Counted from the stretch's first letter, positions 54,501 to 63,797 are shown. The stretch is 64,000 nt of DNA from Clostridiaceae bacterium (GCA_024635995.1 JAGXHW010000006.1:62001-126000), one strand, 5' to 3'. Notes: generated by a model from the sequence alone, not told the origin. Translations and numbers: made by a program.

Positions 54501-55848
54501 TCTTTATTGCTCCAATTTCGGTGATTTGATCATGCGCACTGGATAAACCTGTTGTCTCAATGTCAAACACAACGAAAGTGTCCTTAAATGTTCTGTCTTC
54601 ATTGCCTGTGACTATTTTTGTTTCATCGTCAACCAGGTATCCTTCCACCCCATAAAGAATACGAATGTTATGTTCCTTTCCTGCTTCTGCCGCTTCAGGA
54701 AAAGCCTGGACGACACCATGATCTGTTATTGCAATCGCTTGATGTCCCCATTTTGCTGCCTGTTCGATCATTTTTGAAGGTGAGCAAACACCATCCATCT
54801 GTGACATGGTCGTGTGGCAATGAAATTCAATTCTCTTCTTAATAGCCTTGTCTTGTTCTTCAACAGAATGGTATCGCATCAGATCAGAAATCATAAGAAT
54901 ATTTTCTTTATTATAATGATCAAACTGAAGGGTTCCTTTGGCAGCTACTGTTGTGCCAACACGTAAAACTTCTTCCAATTCAACCAGTTTTTTTCTTGGT
55001 TCAAATAACTTCAGGGTTATGGACCCAGTATAGTCAGTGATGTCAAGGATGTATAGTTTTCGATTGTTCTTAAGAACTCTTATATCAACAGCGAATATTT
55101 CGCCAGCTATTGTGACGCTGGAATCTTCTTCAGAAATGTCACCAATTTTCTGTATCTGTGAATTAAATGGTTTACCCACCCACGCTTGCTTTGAAGCGTT
55201 ATTATTTTTTGCTTTTCCTGATGAAGGTTTCTTGCCTGCCTCTATGTTGTGCCCATTATTATTCACAAGAGCCTCTTCAATGAGCTTACTTTCACGTTTA
55301 TTCTTTTTATCTGTATAAGATTCTGTATTGAATGTTTTTAATTCATCGTTTTCAAACTGACATCTAATTTTCAAACAATAGACAGATTTTATCATACGAC
55401 TAATAATTTCAGTTACTCTTCTTTCAGCAGCTTTTTGCGCTAATATAGGGTCATTGACAATGAGGTGCAACAAATCATTTTCTATCTTCCAGGTAAAACC
55501 ATCATCCAATGTAGCCCCTGACGGGTATACAACGGACAATGTATACAATAGGTTTTCCTTTAAATAGTTATCCTTCACTACATTATCTGCCATTACAGGT
55601 GTATTATTAGAAAATGTATAAGTAACCTTATCACCCAGACTCATTTTATGGCTTATCAATTTTATTGCATCATTTAGCGTTTCCAATGAAACAGGAGTAT
55701 TCGACTCAATATGAAAAACAACTTCATCGTTTTTCTTTTTATGAACAATCCTGTTTATCCAACAGTTTTTCAACATGCTGCTACCGGAAAATGTAATGTT
55801 TAATCGCTCAAACAAATCGATCAACATGAAGTTATATTTATTGTTCAT
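51517..55848 (-). CDS. polC: DNA polymerase III alpha subunit, PolC type
   Basis: PolC is the replicative polymerase of low-GC Gram-positives. Domains in order: N-terminal domain, OB fold (about 235-330), PHP domain (EFHCHTTMSQMDG, AITDHGVVQ), then an inserted 3'-5' exonuclease (FVVFDIETTGLSS, AHNANFDVGF, HRAVHDARATAE). The polymerase core follows with EPDIDLNFAGEYQ and a fingers region containing HPGGVMIVP. The zinc-binding CTDC and CPKC pairs lie between, near residues 910-940. Its 1443 residues are normal. GGCGGTG precedes the ATG. It lies 13 bases after ispG. Confidence 0.97.
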   Translation of the reverse strand: MNNKYNFMLIDLFERLNITFSGSSMLKNCWINRIVHKKKNDEVVFHIESNTPVSLETLNDAIKLISHKMSLGDKVTYTFSNNTPVMADNVVKDNYLKENLLYTLSVVYPSGATLDDGFTWKIENDLLHLIVNDPILAQKAAERRVTEIISRMIKSVYCLKIRCQFENDELKTFNTESYTDKKNKRESKLIEEALVNNNGHNIEAGKKPSSGKAKNNNASKQAWVGKPFNSQIQKIGDISEEDSSVTIAGEIFAVDIRVLKNNRKLYILDITDYTGSITLKLFEPRKKLVELEEVLRVGTTVAAKGTLQFDHYNKENILMISDLMRYHSVEEQDKAIKKRIEFHCHTTMSQMDGVCSPSKMIEQAAKWGHQAIAITDHGVVQAFPEAAEAGKEHNIRILYGVEGYLVDDETKIVTGNEDRTFKDTFVVFDIETTGLSSAHDQITEIGAIKIEQGEIVSEFSQLINPGINISNIISELTGITNEMVASAPRIEKVMPDFINFCEGAVLVAHNANFDVGFIRENLRKLNEPFAFSVIDTLTLSRVLLTELKRHKLNLVAKALGINLENHHRAVHDARATAEIFLHLVKMMEHKNIHTFRDMNIKLGLNVDITKLKPYHFIAIAKNKTGLRNLYELITTSHMDYFYKKPRIPKSLLRSKKEGLLLGTACQAGELYQAILSREPEEKINEIVGFYDYLEVQPVANNLFLIEKGFVRNKEELQEINRSIVSIGEALNKPVLATGDTHYASWTDDAYRKILQTGMGYDEAQDTAELFLKSTEEMLREFSYLGTEKADEIVVSNPATLANEIEDMLPVPEGTFPPYIEGSEEQLEKLCREKAVSIYGDPLPEIVSKRLERELHSIIDNGYAVMYMIAHKLVAKSLSDGYLVGSRGSVGSSFAATMSDITEVNPLPPHYICTDCKHSVFFTEGQVESGVDLPDAVCPKCGKNYKKDGHQIPFEVFLGFEGDKEPDIDLNFAGEYQTEAHQYVEVLFGKSKVFRAGTIGTIAHKTAYGYVKKYGEERGLQQNNAEIKRLTEGCSGVKKTSGQHPGGVMIVPSDKDIHEFTPIQYPANDSKSGVVTTHFDYHALSGRLLKLDILGHDVPTMIRMLEDFTGTNALDIPLDDVTTKSIFIDSSVLKLKDKRFQPELGSIAIPEFGTRFVRQMLQDTQPSTFGELVRISGLSHGTDVWLNNAQELIHKKTATLKEVICTRDDIMNYLILKGLPAKDSFKIMEKVRKGKGITEEEAGLMRENDVPQWYIDSCHKIKYMFPKAHAVAYVMMSFRIAWYKVYYPEAFYATYFSMKVDDFDAQLMIQGMDTIHEKVKQLEAQGNDQTAKEKNMLIVLEVALEMFSRGINILPVNLYESHAEQFQVGDHLIRPPLSSLQGVGQNVARRIADERDKGEFLSLEDVRQRTGASKTVIETLKTHGACLHLPETNQLSLFNLAVQS

Positions 55849-55861
55849 ACATACACCGCCA

Positions 55862-56911
55862 TTACATTTGATTAATTTCCTTAAGTAATTCCGAAACCAG
55901 GTTTTCTTCAGATATTTTTCTGATTATCCTGCCTTTTTTAAATAGCAGTGCCGATCCTATGCCGCCTGCAATACCAATATCTGCTTCCTTTGCTTCACCA
56001 GGGCCATTTACTGCACATCCCATTATAGCCACCGTAATGTCTTTATTAAGATTTTCCAGCTGCGCCTCAATCTTTTCAGCTAGCTCAATCAGATTAATCT
56101 GGCACCTTCCACAAGTGGGGCAGGATATTATTTGGACTCTGTCATGCAACAAACCTGTGGCTCTTAAAATCTGTTTTGCCACTTCAATTTCTTCCACAGG
56201 GTCAGCGGTTAAGGAAACTCGTATCGTGTCTCCAATACCGTCAAGTAGTAATGCTCCGATCCCGATAGCGGATTTTATTGTGCCTTGTTTAAGGCCGCCT
56301 GCTTCGGTTACTCCTAAATGCAAGGGATAATCGATTTTTTGGGATATTTCACGGTAGGCTTCAACCATTACTTGTAAATTGCTTGATTTTAGTGAAACAA
56401 CGATTTGGTCAAAATTAAGTCCTTCCAAAATATGAACATGTTCCATTGCACTTTCTACCAACGCTGCTGCTGTAGGTCCTTTATATTTTGAAAGTATTTT
56501 TTTATCAACAGAACCCGCGTTAACACCAATGCGAATGGGAATTTGCTTATTTTTTGCCATGTCTACCACTTGTCTTACCCGGGCAACATCCCCAATATTG
56601 CCCGGGTTAATGCGCAATTTATCAACACCTTGTTCCATGGAAATGAGTGCAAGACGATGATCAAAATGAATGTCTGCAGCAATAGGAATGTGTATGCGAT
56701 GTTTGATGTGACCAATGGAACGGGCCGCTTCTTCATTGGGTACAGCAACTCTCACCAATTGACAGCCAGCATTCTCTAAAGTAATAATCTGGTTGACCGT
56801 GTCATCAATCTGCCTTGTATCTGTGTTTGTCATTGATTGTATCACAACGGGATTCGGCCCTCCGATGACAAGAGAGCCGATTTTAACACTTCGTGTATTT
56901 TTTTGTTTCAT
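55862..56911 (-). CDS. ispG: 4-hydroxy-3-methylbut-2-enyl diphosphate synthase (HMBPP synthase)
   Basis: IspG (GcpE) makes HMB-PP, the substrate of IspH, from the cyclic diphosphate. The [4Fe-4S] ligands are seen as SCPTCGRC, with the third cysteine in IMGCAVNGPGEA. The TIM-barrel start SVKIGSLVIGGPNPVVIQSMTNTD (in outline) is typical. At 349 residues it is the short bacterial form. GGGGA precedes the ATG. Together with dxr and ispH it shows that the organism uses the MEP pathway. Confidence 0.96.
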   Translation of the reverse strand: MKQKNTRSVKIGSLVIGGPNPVVIQSMTNTDTRQIDDTVNQIITLENAGCQLVRVAVPNEEAARSIGHIKHRIHIPIAADIHFDHRLALISMEQGVDKLRINPGNIGDVARVRQVVDMAKNKQIPIRIGVNAGSVDKKILSKYKGPTAAALVESAMEHVHILEGLNFDQIVVSLKSSNLQVMVEAYREISQKIDYPLHLGVTEAGGLKQGTIKSAIGIGALLLDGIGDTIRVSLTADPVEEIEVAKQILRATGLLHDRVQIISCPTCGRCQINLIELAEKIEAQLENLNKDITVAIMGCAVNGPGEAKEADIGIAGGIGSALLFKKGRIIRKISEENLVSELLKEINQM

Positions 56912-56969
56912 GATTCATCCCCTGTTTCATAGGTTTTTGAATTGCTGAAGACAAAAATGTTGACTATAT

Positions 56970-57971
56970 CTAAAAGAAAGTAATGATGTCCTTGTAAGTG
57001 ATCACAATCATAAGCAACATCAAAAGAGTGATGCCCACCATATGCACCATAGCTTCTTTTTCCGGGTCAACTGGCTTACCCCGAAGAGCTTCCAACAGTA
57101 AAAAGATAATACGGCTACCGTCCAAAGCGGGAATTGGCAATAAGTTCATGATTCCCAAGTTGATACTGATTAAACCGGCCAGACCAACAACGTCGACCCA
57201 TCCTGACCGACTTGCTTGTCCAACCAATGTAATAATGCCAACAGGTCCGGCTACATCTGATGTATCTGCTTGTCCTCGTATTAGTTGTTGCAGAAATCCC
57301 ATTATCTCAGTAAATATTAACTTTGTCTGTGCAAACCCATTCTCTGCAGCTGCTATAACTGACTTTTCAATACCAGGTACAATACCAATAATCGGTCGTC
57401 CTGTTTCATTGTCTATCTCAGGGGTAACCGTTTGTGTTATTGTGTTACCGTTTCTGGAATAAACAATTTCAATAGGATTTCCTTCAGATGCAACAATCAT
57501 CGATACCAATTCTTCCCAGCTGTCAATATATTCACCCTCAATTTCAAGAACAATATCGTTAGGCTGCAACCCTAACTTGGCAGCTGGTGAGTTGGAAATG
57601 ATTTCCCCAATGGTTGTTGAAGGAGTTCCCAGATGAAAAAAAATAATGAAAAAACACAAAAAACCTAAGATGAAATTCATCATTGGACCTGCAAAGATAA
57701 CGCTAATTCGTTGCAGCACTGTTTTATTGCTAAAGCTATCTACAGCCTCTGAGCTTTCATCTTCTCCTTCCATGCGCACAAATCCACCAATCGGAAAAAT
57801 ACGGACTGAATACAAGGTTTCATTCTTTTTCTTAAATAACAGTTTAGGTCCCATTCCTATTGCAAACTCATGGACACGAATACCCACTAATTTTGCAATG
57901 CTAAAGTGGCCCAGCTCGTGAAAAAAAACAAGCAGACCAAAAACCAATATGGCAACAATTGCCGTTGACAT
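56970..57971 (-). CDS. rseP: RIP metalloprotease RseP (site-2 protease)
   Basis: RseP cleaves transmembrane substrates such as anti-sigma factors. The zinc motif HELGH lies at about residues 18-22 in the first membrane helix. A single PDZ domain (about 105-190, ISNSPAAKLGLQPNDIVLEIEGE in outline) and the third-ligand motif NLLPIPALDGSRI follow. The 333 residues counted from ATG 57971 are normal; that start has GGTGG five bases upstream, and a start four codons earlier is possible. It lies between dxr and ispG. Confidence 0.94.
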   Translation of the reverse strand: MSTAIVAILVFGLLVFFHELGHFSIAKLVGIRVHEFAIGMGPKLLFKKKNETLYSVRIFPIGGFVRMEGEDESSEAVDSFSNKTVLQRISVIFAGPMMNFILGFLCFFIIFFHLGTPSTTIGEIISNSPAAKLGLQPNDIVLEIEGEYIDSWEELVSMIVASEGNPIEIVYSRNGNTITQTVTPEIDNETGRPIIGIVPGIEKSVIAAAENGFAQTKLIFTEIMGFLQQLIRGQADTSDVAGPVGIITLVGQASRSGWVDVVGLAGLISINLGIMNLLPIPALDGSRIIFLLLEALRGKPVDPEKEAMVHMVGITLLMLLMIVITYKDIITFF

Positions 57972-57989
57972 TTTTTCCACCATCCTTCA

Positions 57990-59129
57990 TTAAAAACACA
58001 GGGTGGATTCCACCCACGCTTCAACTTCCAATAAATCATCCAAGGAATGGTATTCACAGGGATTATGTTTGTGCATTAATCTCTCTATCGAGTCAGACAG
58101 TCCATAAAAACCAATTTTTTCGTTTAAAAACGCTTCCACCAGCATATCATTTGCCTTAGTCAAAACGCAAGGCATTGTTTTCCCAATTTTTTGCGCTTCT
58201 TTTGCCAATCTCAAACAGGGAAATCTGTCTTCGTCCGTTTTCTCAAAGGTTAGTGTGCAAATGTCGGTTAAAGAAAGAGATGCTAAGTTGTTCGGTAAAC
58301 GATTGGGATATGATAATGCAAATTGAATTGGCACCTTCATATCCGGTAACCCTAATTGTGCTATGACTGACGTATCGTGAAACTCCACCATTGAGTGTAT
58401 AATACTTTGAGGGTGAACAACAACTTCAATGTTTTCCAACGCTATGTTAAACAACCAGACTGCTTCAATAATTTCCAGTCCTTTGTTCATCATAGTAGCA
58501 GAGTCAATGGTTATTTTGCTGCCCATAGACCAATTTGGATGTTTTAAGGCTTCTTTAACACCCATCTCTTCAATTTGAGATTTAGTCATTTTTCTGAAGG
58601 GTCCTCCTGATGCTGTTAAAATTATTTTTTTCAAAGCCAGGCTTTTTTCGCCTTGAAGACATTGGAAGATAGCAGAATGTTCGCTGTCAACTGGAATAAT
58701 AGTAACATTATGTTTATCAGCAAGGGACATTACCAGTTGTCCTCCTGAAACAAGTGATTCCTTGTTTGCCAATGCAATATTTTTACCTGCCTCAATTGCC
58801 TGACATGTCGGACCCAAGCCTCTGCTCCCAACCAAGGCATTAATAACAAGGTCAGCCTCTCCATCATAAATGGCTTCTTTAATCCCTTCAAAACCATATA
58901 AAATCCGCGTAGAAGTAGTGATATTGGCTTTTAGACGATCACAATCTTCTTTTGAACCGATGATGGCTATTTTAGGTTTGAATTCATTGATTTGCTTCTC
59001 TAATAATCCAACATTTTCCCCAGCTGCCAATACAGATACTTCAAATCTCTCCTGATGCATTCTAACAATTTCCAATGTCTGGGTGCCGATGGAACCTGTT
59101 GAACCCAACAACTCAATTTTTTTTGCCAT
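57990..59129 (-). CDS. dxr: 1-deoxy-D-xylulose 5-phosphate reductoisomerase
   Basis: Dxr converts DXP to MEP, the committed isoprenoid step. The NADPH-binding start LLGSTGSIGTQTLEIVRMH is clear, as are ALANKESLVSGGQLV, PVDSEHSAIFQCLQ and the catalytic-loop stretch KHPNWSMGSKITIDSATMMNKGLEIIEA in outline. GAGGTG lies just before the ATG. At 379 residues it is normal. It follows cdsA by 60 bases. Confidence 0.96.
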   Translation of the reverse strand: MAKKIELLGSTGSIGTQTLEIVRMHQERFEVSVLAAGENVGLLEKQINEFKPKIAIIGSKEDCDRLKANITTSTRILYGFEGIKEAIYDGEADLVINALVGSRGLGPTCQAIEAGKNIALANKESLVSGGQLVMSLADKHNVTIIPVDSEHSAIFQCLQGEKSLALKKIILTASGGPFRKMTKSQIEEMGVKEALKHPNWSMGSKITIDSATMMNKGLEIIEAVWLFNIALENIEVVVHPQSIIHSMVEFHDTSVIAQLGLPDMKVPIQFALSYPNRLPNNLASLSLTDICTLTFEKTDEDRFPCLRLAKEAQKIGKTMPCVLTKANDMLVEAFLNEKIGFYGLSDSIERLMHKHNPCEYHSLDDLLEVEAWVESTLCF

Positions 59130-59189
59130 AAATGCACCTCACTCATTATTTTCCTATTAGATCCTTGTTTACTATATACCCAAAAGGTA

Positions 59190-59981
59190 TCAGGCTTTCA
59201 TCATCCAAAGTGATAAGAATAAATACACCAGTGGTCCAGTGAAAAGGATACTGTCAAACCGATCCAACACGCCGCCATGTCCAGGAAAGAGGCGCCCAAA
59301 ATCTTTTATTCCAATCTTTCTTTTAATTAATGACGCTGTAAGATCCCCTGTTTGCGAAAAAAATGAACCGACAAAACCAAGGATCGTGATGGATATAATA
59401 TGCTCTGGCATCACAAAATAGGCAAATATCAGACAACCCAGCATGCTTCCGATAATACCACCAACAGCACCTTCCACTGTTTTCTTAGGACTAATTTCTG
59501 GTGATAATTTGTGTTTACCCATCGATAATCCGGTAAGGTAGGCCAGAGAATCACATGACCAGGAAATGATAAAGACCAGCCAGACAGCATGCGTAAGATT
59601 CATTCGATCAATGAGCAACAATGTAAAAAACAATAAAGTAATGTACATAAAACCAAAGCATGTGATGAGGATATCTTGGAATTCTACTGTTTTATAGGAT
59701 AACACCCAAAATGCCAATAACATCAGTAATAAAAGTAACAGTAATGACATGGTAACGTCCGGGTTTTTGTTGAAGCTGAACAATGCATACAACGCAACGG
59801 TAGCAATATAACCTGCCCATTTGACAGGTTTATAACCCCCCATTTGAACACTGGAATAAAATTCATGCAGTCCAAGCATCGTAATCATCAGTAACGATAT
59901 TGAAAGCAATACTCCGCCAGTTTTTAATACAAAAAAAAGAATTGGCAAACCTAGAACGGTTGTTATAATACGTTTCAACAC
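59190..59981 (-). CDS. cdsA: Phosphatidate cytidylyltransferase
   Basis: CdsA makes CDP-diacylglycerol from phosphatidic acid and CTP in the membrane, feeding PgsA. The C-terminal signature is complete: SLIKRKIGIKDFGRLFPGHGG in outline, ending VLDRFDSILFTGP. About seven hydrophobic segments cover 263 residues. The start is GTG at 59981 with AGGAGG eight bases upstream. It lies 11 bases after uppS. Confidence 0.95.
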   Translation of the reverse strand: MLKRIITTVLGLPILFFVLKTGGVLLSISLLMITMLGLHEFYSSVQMGGYKPVKWAGYIATVALYALFSFNKNPDVTMSLLLLLLLMLLAFWVLSYKTVEFQDILITCFGFMYITLLFFTLLLIDRMNLTHAVWLVFIISWSCDSLAYLTGLSMGKHKLSPEISPKKTVEGAVGGIIGSMLGCLIFAYFVMPEHIISITILGFVGSFFSQTGDLTASLIKRKIGIKDFGRLFPGHGGVLDRFDSILFTGPLVYLFLSLWMMKA

Positions 59982-59992
59982 ATTTCTGCCTC

Positions 59993-60712
59993 CTAACTAA
60001 GCCCACCAAAACGTCTTTGTCTCAATTGATAGTCAACAATGGCTTCAACTAAATCTTCTCCTCTAAACTCTGGCCATAGTACATCTGTAAAATACAGCTC
60101 AGCATACGCAATCTGCCATAAGAGAAAATTACTGATCCGCTTTTCACCACTTGTTCTAATCAACAAATCAGGATCGGGTAACCCACTGGTATCTAAATAT
60201 GAGCCTATCATTTCTTCAGTTAAATCGTCGAAAGCAATTGTTTGCTCTTTATAATTCTCTGCGATTCTTTTTAGGGCCCTGACAATTTCGTTTCTGGCAC
60301 CATAGTTTAACCCAATGTTCATGATAAGACCATTATTACCTGCAGTCTTTTCCTTTGCTTTGTCAATTTCTCTTTGTATGCGCTCAGGAAAGGCAGATAA
60401 ATCTCCAATTGTTCGGATCATGACATTCTGTTTGTGCAATTCTTCAATTTCTTTTTTTAAATATTCTACTAACAGTTTCATTAGGAAAGAAACTTCTTCT
60501 TCCGGTCTCTTCCAGTTTTCCGTTGAGAACGCATACAGGGTTATTACTTGGATTTTTAGTTGAGAAGCCTTCTTTATAACGTCTCTGATGGCCTCAACAC
60601 CTTGCTGATGACCAGCACTTCTGGGAAGTTTATGCTTCTGTGCCCATCTGCCGTTACCATCCATAATAATAGCTACGTGCCTGGGTATATGTTTCATATT
60701 AATCTCATTCAT
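59993..60712 (-). CDS. uppS: Undecaprenyl diphosphate synthase
   Basis: UppS makes the C55 lipid carrier for cell-wall synthesis. The catalytic Asp18 lies in AIIMDGNGRWA. LYAFSTENWKRP, LNYGARNEIVRA and the closing LPDPDLLIRTSGEKRISNFLLWQ (in outline) are all present. GAGGTG lies ten bases before the ATG. It starts 46 bases after the small upstream gene, with a GC-rich hairpin between them. Confidence 0.96.
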   Translation of the reverse strand: MNEINMKHIPRHVAIIMDGNGRWAQKHKLPRSAGHQQGVEAIRDVIKKASQLKIQVITLYAFSTENWKRPEEEVSFLMKLLVEYLKKEIEELHKQNVMIRTIGDLSAFPERIQREIDKAKEKTAGNNGLIMNIGLNYGARNEIVRALKRIAENYKEQTIAFDDLTEEMIGSYLDTSGLPDPDLLIRTSGEKRISNFLLWQIAYAELYFTDVLWPEFRGEDLVEAIVDYQLRQRRFGGLS

Positions 60713-60740
60713 TTTATATTTTCACCTCAACAGTCAGAAA

Positions 60741-60758
60741 CCCCCTGTCTGCAGGGGG
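60741..60758 (-). terminator. GC-rich hairpin between the small ORF and uppS
   Basis: CCCCCTG and CAGGGGG form a perfect 7-bp stem with a TCTG loop, immediately after the stop codon of the 62-residue gene. On the - strand it is followed by TTTCTGACTGTT, a weak T-tract. It is probably a partial terminator that lowers uppS expression relative to frr and pyrH. Confidence 0.6.
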
Positions 60759-60947
60759 CTAGAAGTAAGCAATCAGTAGTTCTGTCTTGTTGCTTTTTTT
60801 TATGATTCGTTGTCTAATGATTCTCCCAGTCTTGATTTCATCCCCAACCCTCGTAGGAATACGTTGAATCGTATATGCAACACCATTTTTATCCAAGGAT
60901 ATAATTGCCTCATACAAAACCATTCCTAACACATCAGGCGCGTTCAA
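60759..60947 (-). CDS. Small hypothetical protein between frr and uppS
   Basis: The 62-residue product is not assigned to a family. It contains YEAIISLDKNGVAYTIQRI and VGDEIKTGRIIRQRIIKK and has no signal peptide, membrane segment or cysteine. The TTG start at 60947 is supported by GGAGG at seven bases, which overlaps the end of frr; the gap to the frr stop is two bases, so it is coupled to frr translation. Strong coupling, a good ribosome binding site and a normal mix of residues argue that it is real. Its function is unknown. Confidence 0.72.
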   Translation of the reverse strand: MNAPDVLGMVLYEAIISLDKNGVAYTIQRIPTRVGDEIKTGRIIRQRIIKKSNKTELLIAYF

Positions 60948-60949
60948 AA

Positions 60950-61510
60950 CTATACCTCCAATATTTCTTTTTCCTTTGCTTCAACCATACTCTCAATTTT
61001 TTCAATGTATTGATCTGTTAACTTTTGGATCTCATCCTGAGCTTGTTTTAAGTCGTCTTCAGTCAATTCTCCCGCTTTTTCCATTTTCTTCAATACATCA
61101 TTACCAGTACGGCGTTCATTTCTGATGGCGACTCTTCCCTCTTCTGCTTTTGCTTTAACCAGTTTAGATAAATCTTTTCGTCGTTCTTCAGTTAACTGTG
61201 GTATAACCAATCTGATGATTTTACCATCATTGTTAGGGTTTATCCCCAAATCAGATTTCTGTATTGCTTTTTCAACTTCCGTCAAAACGGTTGGGTCGAA
61301 AGGTTGAATTGTAATCATTCTAGGTTCCGGAGCTGCAACCGTTGCAATTTGTTTTAAAGGCGTTTGCGCTCCATAATACTCTACGGTAATTCTATCAAGC
61401 ATTGCCGGGTTTGCTCTTCCTGCTCTTATGCTGTTGAGTTCATCCTGAACCACTGCGACAGTTTTTTTCATTTTGTCTTCAATTTCCCTGTGGATTTCAA
61501 GTTGCATCAT
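60950..61510 (-). CDS. frr: Ribosome recycling factor
   Basis: Frr splits post-termination ribosomes together with EF-G. Its 186 residues contain [39 protein letters not shown] and [18 protein letters not shown], all diagnostic in outline. GGGGGA lies before two adjacent ATGs; the second is also possible. It follows pyrH by 13 bases. Confidence 0.97.
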   Translation of the reverse strand: MMQLEIHREIEDKMKKTVAVVQDELNSIRAGRANPAMLDRITVEYYGAQTPLKQIATVAAPEPRMITIQPFDPTVLTEVEKAIQKSDLGINPNNDGKIIRLVIPQLTEERRKDLSKLVKAKAEEGRVAIRNERRTGNDVLKKMEKAGELTEDDLKQAQDEIQKLTDQYIEKIESMVEAKEKEILEV

Positions 61511-61523
61511 AATTCCCCCTTAA

Positions 61524-62234
61524 TTAACTGTGAATGTAAGTACCAATTGCTTTACCCATCACTACTTTTTTAATATTTTCAGGGTCATCCAACCCAAACA
61601 CTTTGATTGGAATTTGATTATCCATGCACAACGATGTAGCGGTTGAATCCATCACTTTTAGTCCCATGTTTAATATATCAATATAACTTAAATCCAGCAA
61701 CTTGTTCGCATCATCATTTTCATTGGGGTCCTTATCATAAACAGCATCAACTTTCTTGGCCAGCAAGATGACTTCTGCTTCAATTTCAGCCGCCCTTAGG
61801 GCAGCGGTAGTATCCGTTGAAAAATAAGGATTTCCTGTGCCGGCAGCGAATATAACAACACGATTTTTTTCCAAATGTCTTACTGCACGCCTTCGGATAT
61901 ATGGTTCTGCAATCTGTCTCATCTCAATAGCAGTTTGAACACGTGTAACCACATCGATGTCTTCCAGGGCATCCTGCAATGCGAGACTGTTAATAACTGT
62001 TGCCATCATACCCATGTAATCAGCTGTGGTTCGGTCCATGTTTGCACCACTTCTACCTCGCCAGAAATTGCCTCCACCAACAACAATGGCAACCTGAACG
62101 CCCATATCGACAATTTCTTTAATTTGTTTTGCTATGTTTTGTATGGTTGTTGTATCTAGTCCAAATCCACGTTCTCCAGCTAAAGCTTCTCCACTTAGCT
62201 TTAATAAAATTCGCTGATATAATGGTTTTTCCAT
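61524..62234 (-). CDS. pyrH: UMP kinase
   Basis: PyrH phosphorylates UMP to UDP and is a hexameric amino-acid-kinase-fold enzyme. [46 protein letters not shown] and [12 protein letters not shown] are present. Its 236 residues are normal. AGGAG lies nine bases upstream of the ATG. A strong hairpin after tsf separates it from the upstream genes. Confidence 0.97.
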   Translation of the reverse strand: MEKPLYQRILLKLSGEALAGERGFGLDTTTIQNIAKQIKEIVDMGVQVAIVVGGGNFWRGRSGANMDRTTADYMGMMATVINSLALQDALEDIDVVTRVQTAIEMRQIAEPYIRRRAVRHLEKNRVVIFAAGTGNPYFSTDTTAALRAAEIEAEVILLAKKVDAVYDKDPNENDDANKLLDLSYIDILNMGLKVMDSTATSLCMDNQIPIKVFGLDDPENIKKVVMGKAIGTYIHS

Positions 62235-62290
62235 GAATTGACTCTCCTGTCTTGTTGATTGTCCAATGTTAGTTTCAGACTTTCATAGTT

Positions 62291-62316
62291 AAAGAGAACA
62301 CAAATGTGTTCTCTTT
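62291..62316 (-). terminator. Hairpin terminator after tsf
   Basis: AAAGAGAACACA and TGTGTTCTCTTT form a perfect 12-bp stem with a two-base nominal loop, nine bases after the tsf stop. On the - strand the arm itself ends in TTT and is followed by AACTATG, so termination may be partial and pyrH may be expressed by read-through. Confidence 0.72.
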
Positions 62317-62324
62317 TGAATCAA

Positions 62325-62969
62325 TTATTGGATCGCTTTAGCAACTTCTTCAGCAAAGTTTTCTGATTTTTTTTCAATACCTTCTCCCACTTCATAACGT
62401 GTAAATCTTCTAATACTAAGATTTTCTCCAATTTTCGCGACTTTTTCAGTCAACAACTGGCGAATTGTCATATCTGGGTCTTTTACAAAATCCTGTTCCA
62501 ACAAGCAAACATCTTTATAATATTTTTCGATTCTTCCTTCTACCATCTTGTCCACAATTTTTTCCGGCTTTCCTTCATTTAAAGCTTGCTTTCGAAGAAT
62601 TTCTTTTTCTTTTTCAATCATATCCTGAGGCACATCGTCACGGCTTACATATTGCGGGTTTGAAGCAGCAATTTGCATTGCAATGTCTTTAACAAATGTT
62701 TTAAACTCTTCATTTTTTGCAACAAAATCTGTCTCAGAGTTTACTTCAACCAATACGCCAATACGACCACCATGAATATAAGCTTCTACAATACCTTCAG
62801 CCGCAATTCTACCAGCTTTTTTAGCAACAGCAGCTAAACCTTTTTCACGGAGCGCTTCAACCGCTTTTTCCAGGTTACCATCGGTTTCAGTTAGTGCTTT
62901 TTTACAATCCATCATACCAGCGCCTGTTTTTTCTCTCAGTTCTTTGACCATGCTAGCAGTTATATTCAT
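62325..62969 (-). CDS. tsf: Elongation factor Ts
   Basis: EF-Ts exchanges GDP for GTP on EF-Tu. [20 protein letters not shown] and DCKKAL open the protein with the UBA-like domain, and [14 protein letters not shown] marks the core. The 214 residues correspond to the short form that lacks part of the C-terminal region found in E. coli, known from Thermus and several Clostridia. ATG at 62969 has GGAGG eight bases upstream; an in-frame extension would run through the upstream hairpin. Confidence 0.96.
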   Translation of the reverse strand: MNITASMVKELREKTGAGMMDCKKALTETDGNLEKAVEALREKGLAAVAKKAGRIAAEGIVEAYIHGGRIGVLVEVNSETDFVAKNEEFKTFVKDIAMQIAASNPQYVSRDDVPQDMIEKEKEILRKQALNEGKPEKIVDKMVEGRIEKYYKDVCLLEQDFVKDPDMTIRQLLTEKVAKIGENLSIRRFTRYEVGEGIEKKSENFAEEVAKAIQ

Positions 62970-62996
62970 TGATTCAACCTCCATTATAATAATAAA

Positions 62997-63033
62997 GGCA
63001 AGGGGTGAAATGGTTAACATTTCCACCCTTACC
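62997..63033 (-). terminator. Hairpin between rpsB and tsf
   Basis: GGTAAGGGTGGAAATG and CATTTCACCCCTTGCC (- strand) form a long stem with one bulge and a five-base loop, followed by TTTATTATTATAA. It lies seven bases after the rpsB stop and may attenuate transcription into tsf or be a processing site. Confidence 0.65.
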
Positions 63034-63039
63034 TATTTT

Positions 63040-63756
63040 TTACGCTTCTTCTACTTCTTCAGCTTTATCCTGAAAACTCTGGCTTCCTTCAACGACTGCA
63101 TCGGCCATTGTAGCTGCAAGCAATTTGACAGCTCTAATCGCATCATCGTTACCTGGAATAACATAGTCCACTTCATCAGGATCACAGTTAGTATCCACAA
63201 TGGCAATAACTGGAATGCCCAGTTTGTGAGCTTCAAGAATAGCAATGTGTTCTTTTCTGGGGTCAACAACAAATAATGCCTTTGGCATTTCCTTCATGTC
63301 TTTTATGCCACCGAGAAACTTTTCAAGTCTTTCCATTTCATGTCTAAGTTGAATGACTTCTTTTTTCGGTAACACATCAAAAGTGCCGTCTTCTTCCATT
63401 TTTTCCAATTTTCTTAGTCTGTCAATTCTAAGTTTGATGGTCTTGAAGTTCGTCATCATGCCGCCTAACCATCTTTGGTTAACAAAATACATTCCGCATC
63501 TTTTAGCTTCTTCTTCAATTGACTCCTGTGCCTGTTTCTTTGTTCCCACAAAGAGAATTTTTCCACCATCTTCAACAATTTCTTTGATGGCTTGATAGGC
63601 TGCATCCACTTTTTTAACTGTCTTCTGAAGATCGATGATGTAAATACCATTTCTTTCTGTAAAGATAAATTCTGCCATCTTGGGGTTCCATCTTCTGGTC
63701 TGGTGACCAAAATGTACCCCAGCTTCCAATAACTGCTTCATTGATACTACACTCAT
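63040..63756 (-). CDS. rpsB: 30S ribosomal protein S2
   Basis: S2 is a late-assembling 30S protein needed for S1 binding. [35 protein letters not shown] and [22 protein letters not shown] are diagnostic, and the C-terminal tail is acidic. Its 238 residues are normal. AGGAGGT precedes the ATG. The gene has its own predicted promoter and a structured leader. Confidence 0.97.
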   Translation of the reverse strand: MSVVSMKQLLEAGVHFGHQTRRWNPKMAEFIFTERNGIYIIDLQKTVKKVDAAYQAIKEIVEDGGKILFVGTKKQAQESIEEEAKRCGMYFVNQRWLGGMMTNFKTIKLRIDRLRKLEKMEEDGTFDVLPKKEVIQLRHEMERLEKFLGGIKDMKEMPKALFVVDPRKEHIAILEAHKLGIPVIAIVDTNCDPDEVDYVIPGNDDAIRAVKLLAATMADAVVEGSQSFQDKAEEVEEA

Positions 63757-63797
63757 TTTCTTACCTCCTGTTTTGTTTTTCCTCCACTTTCTTCAGC

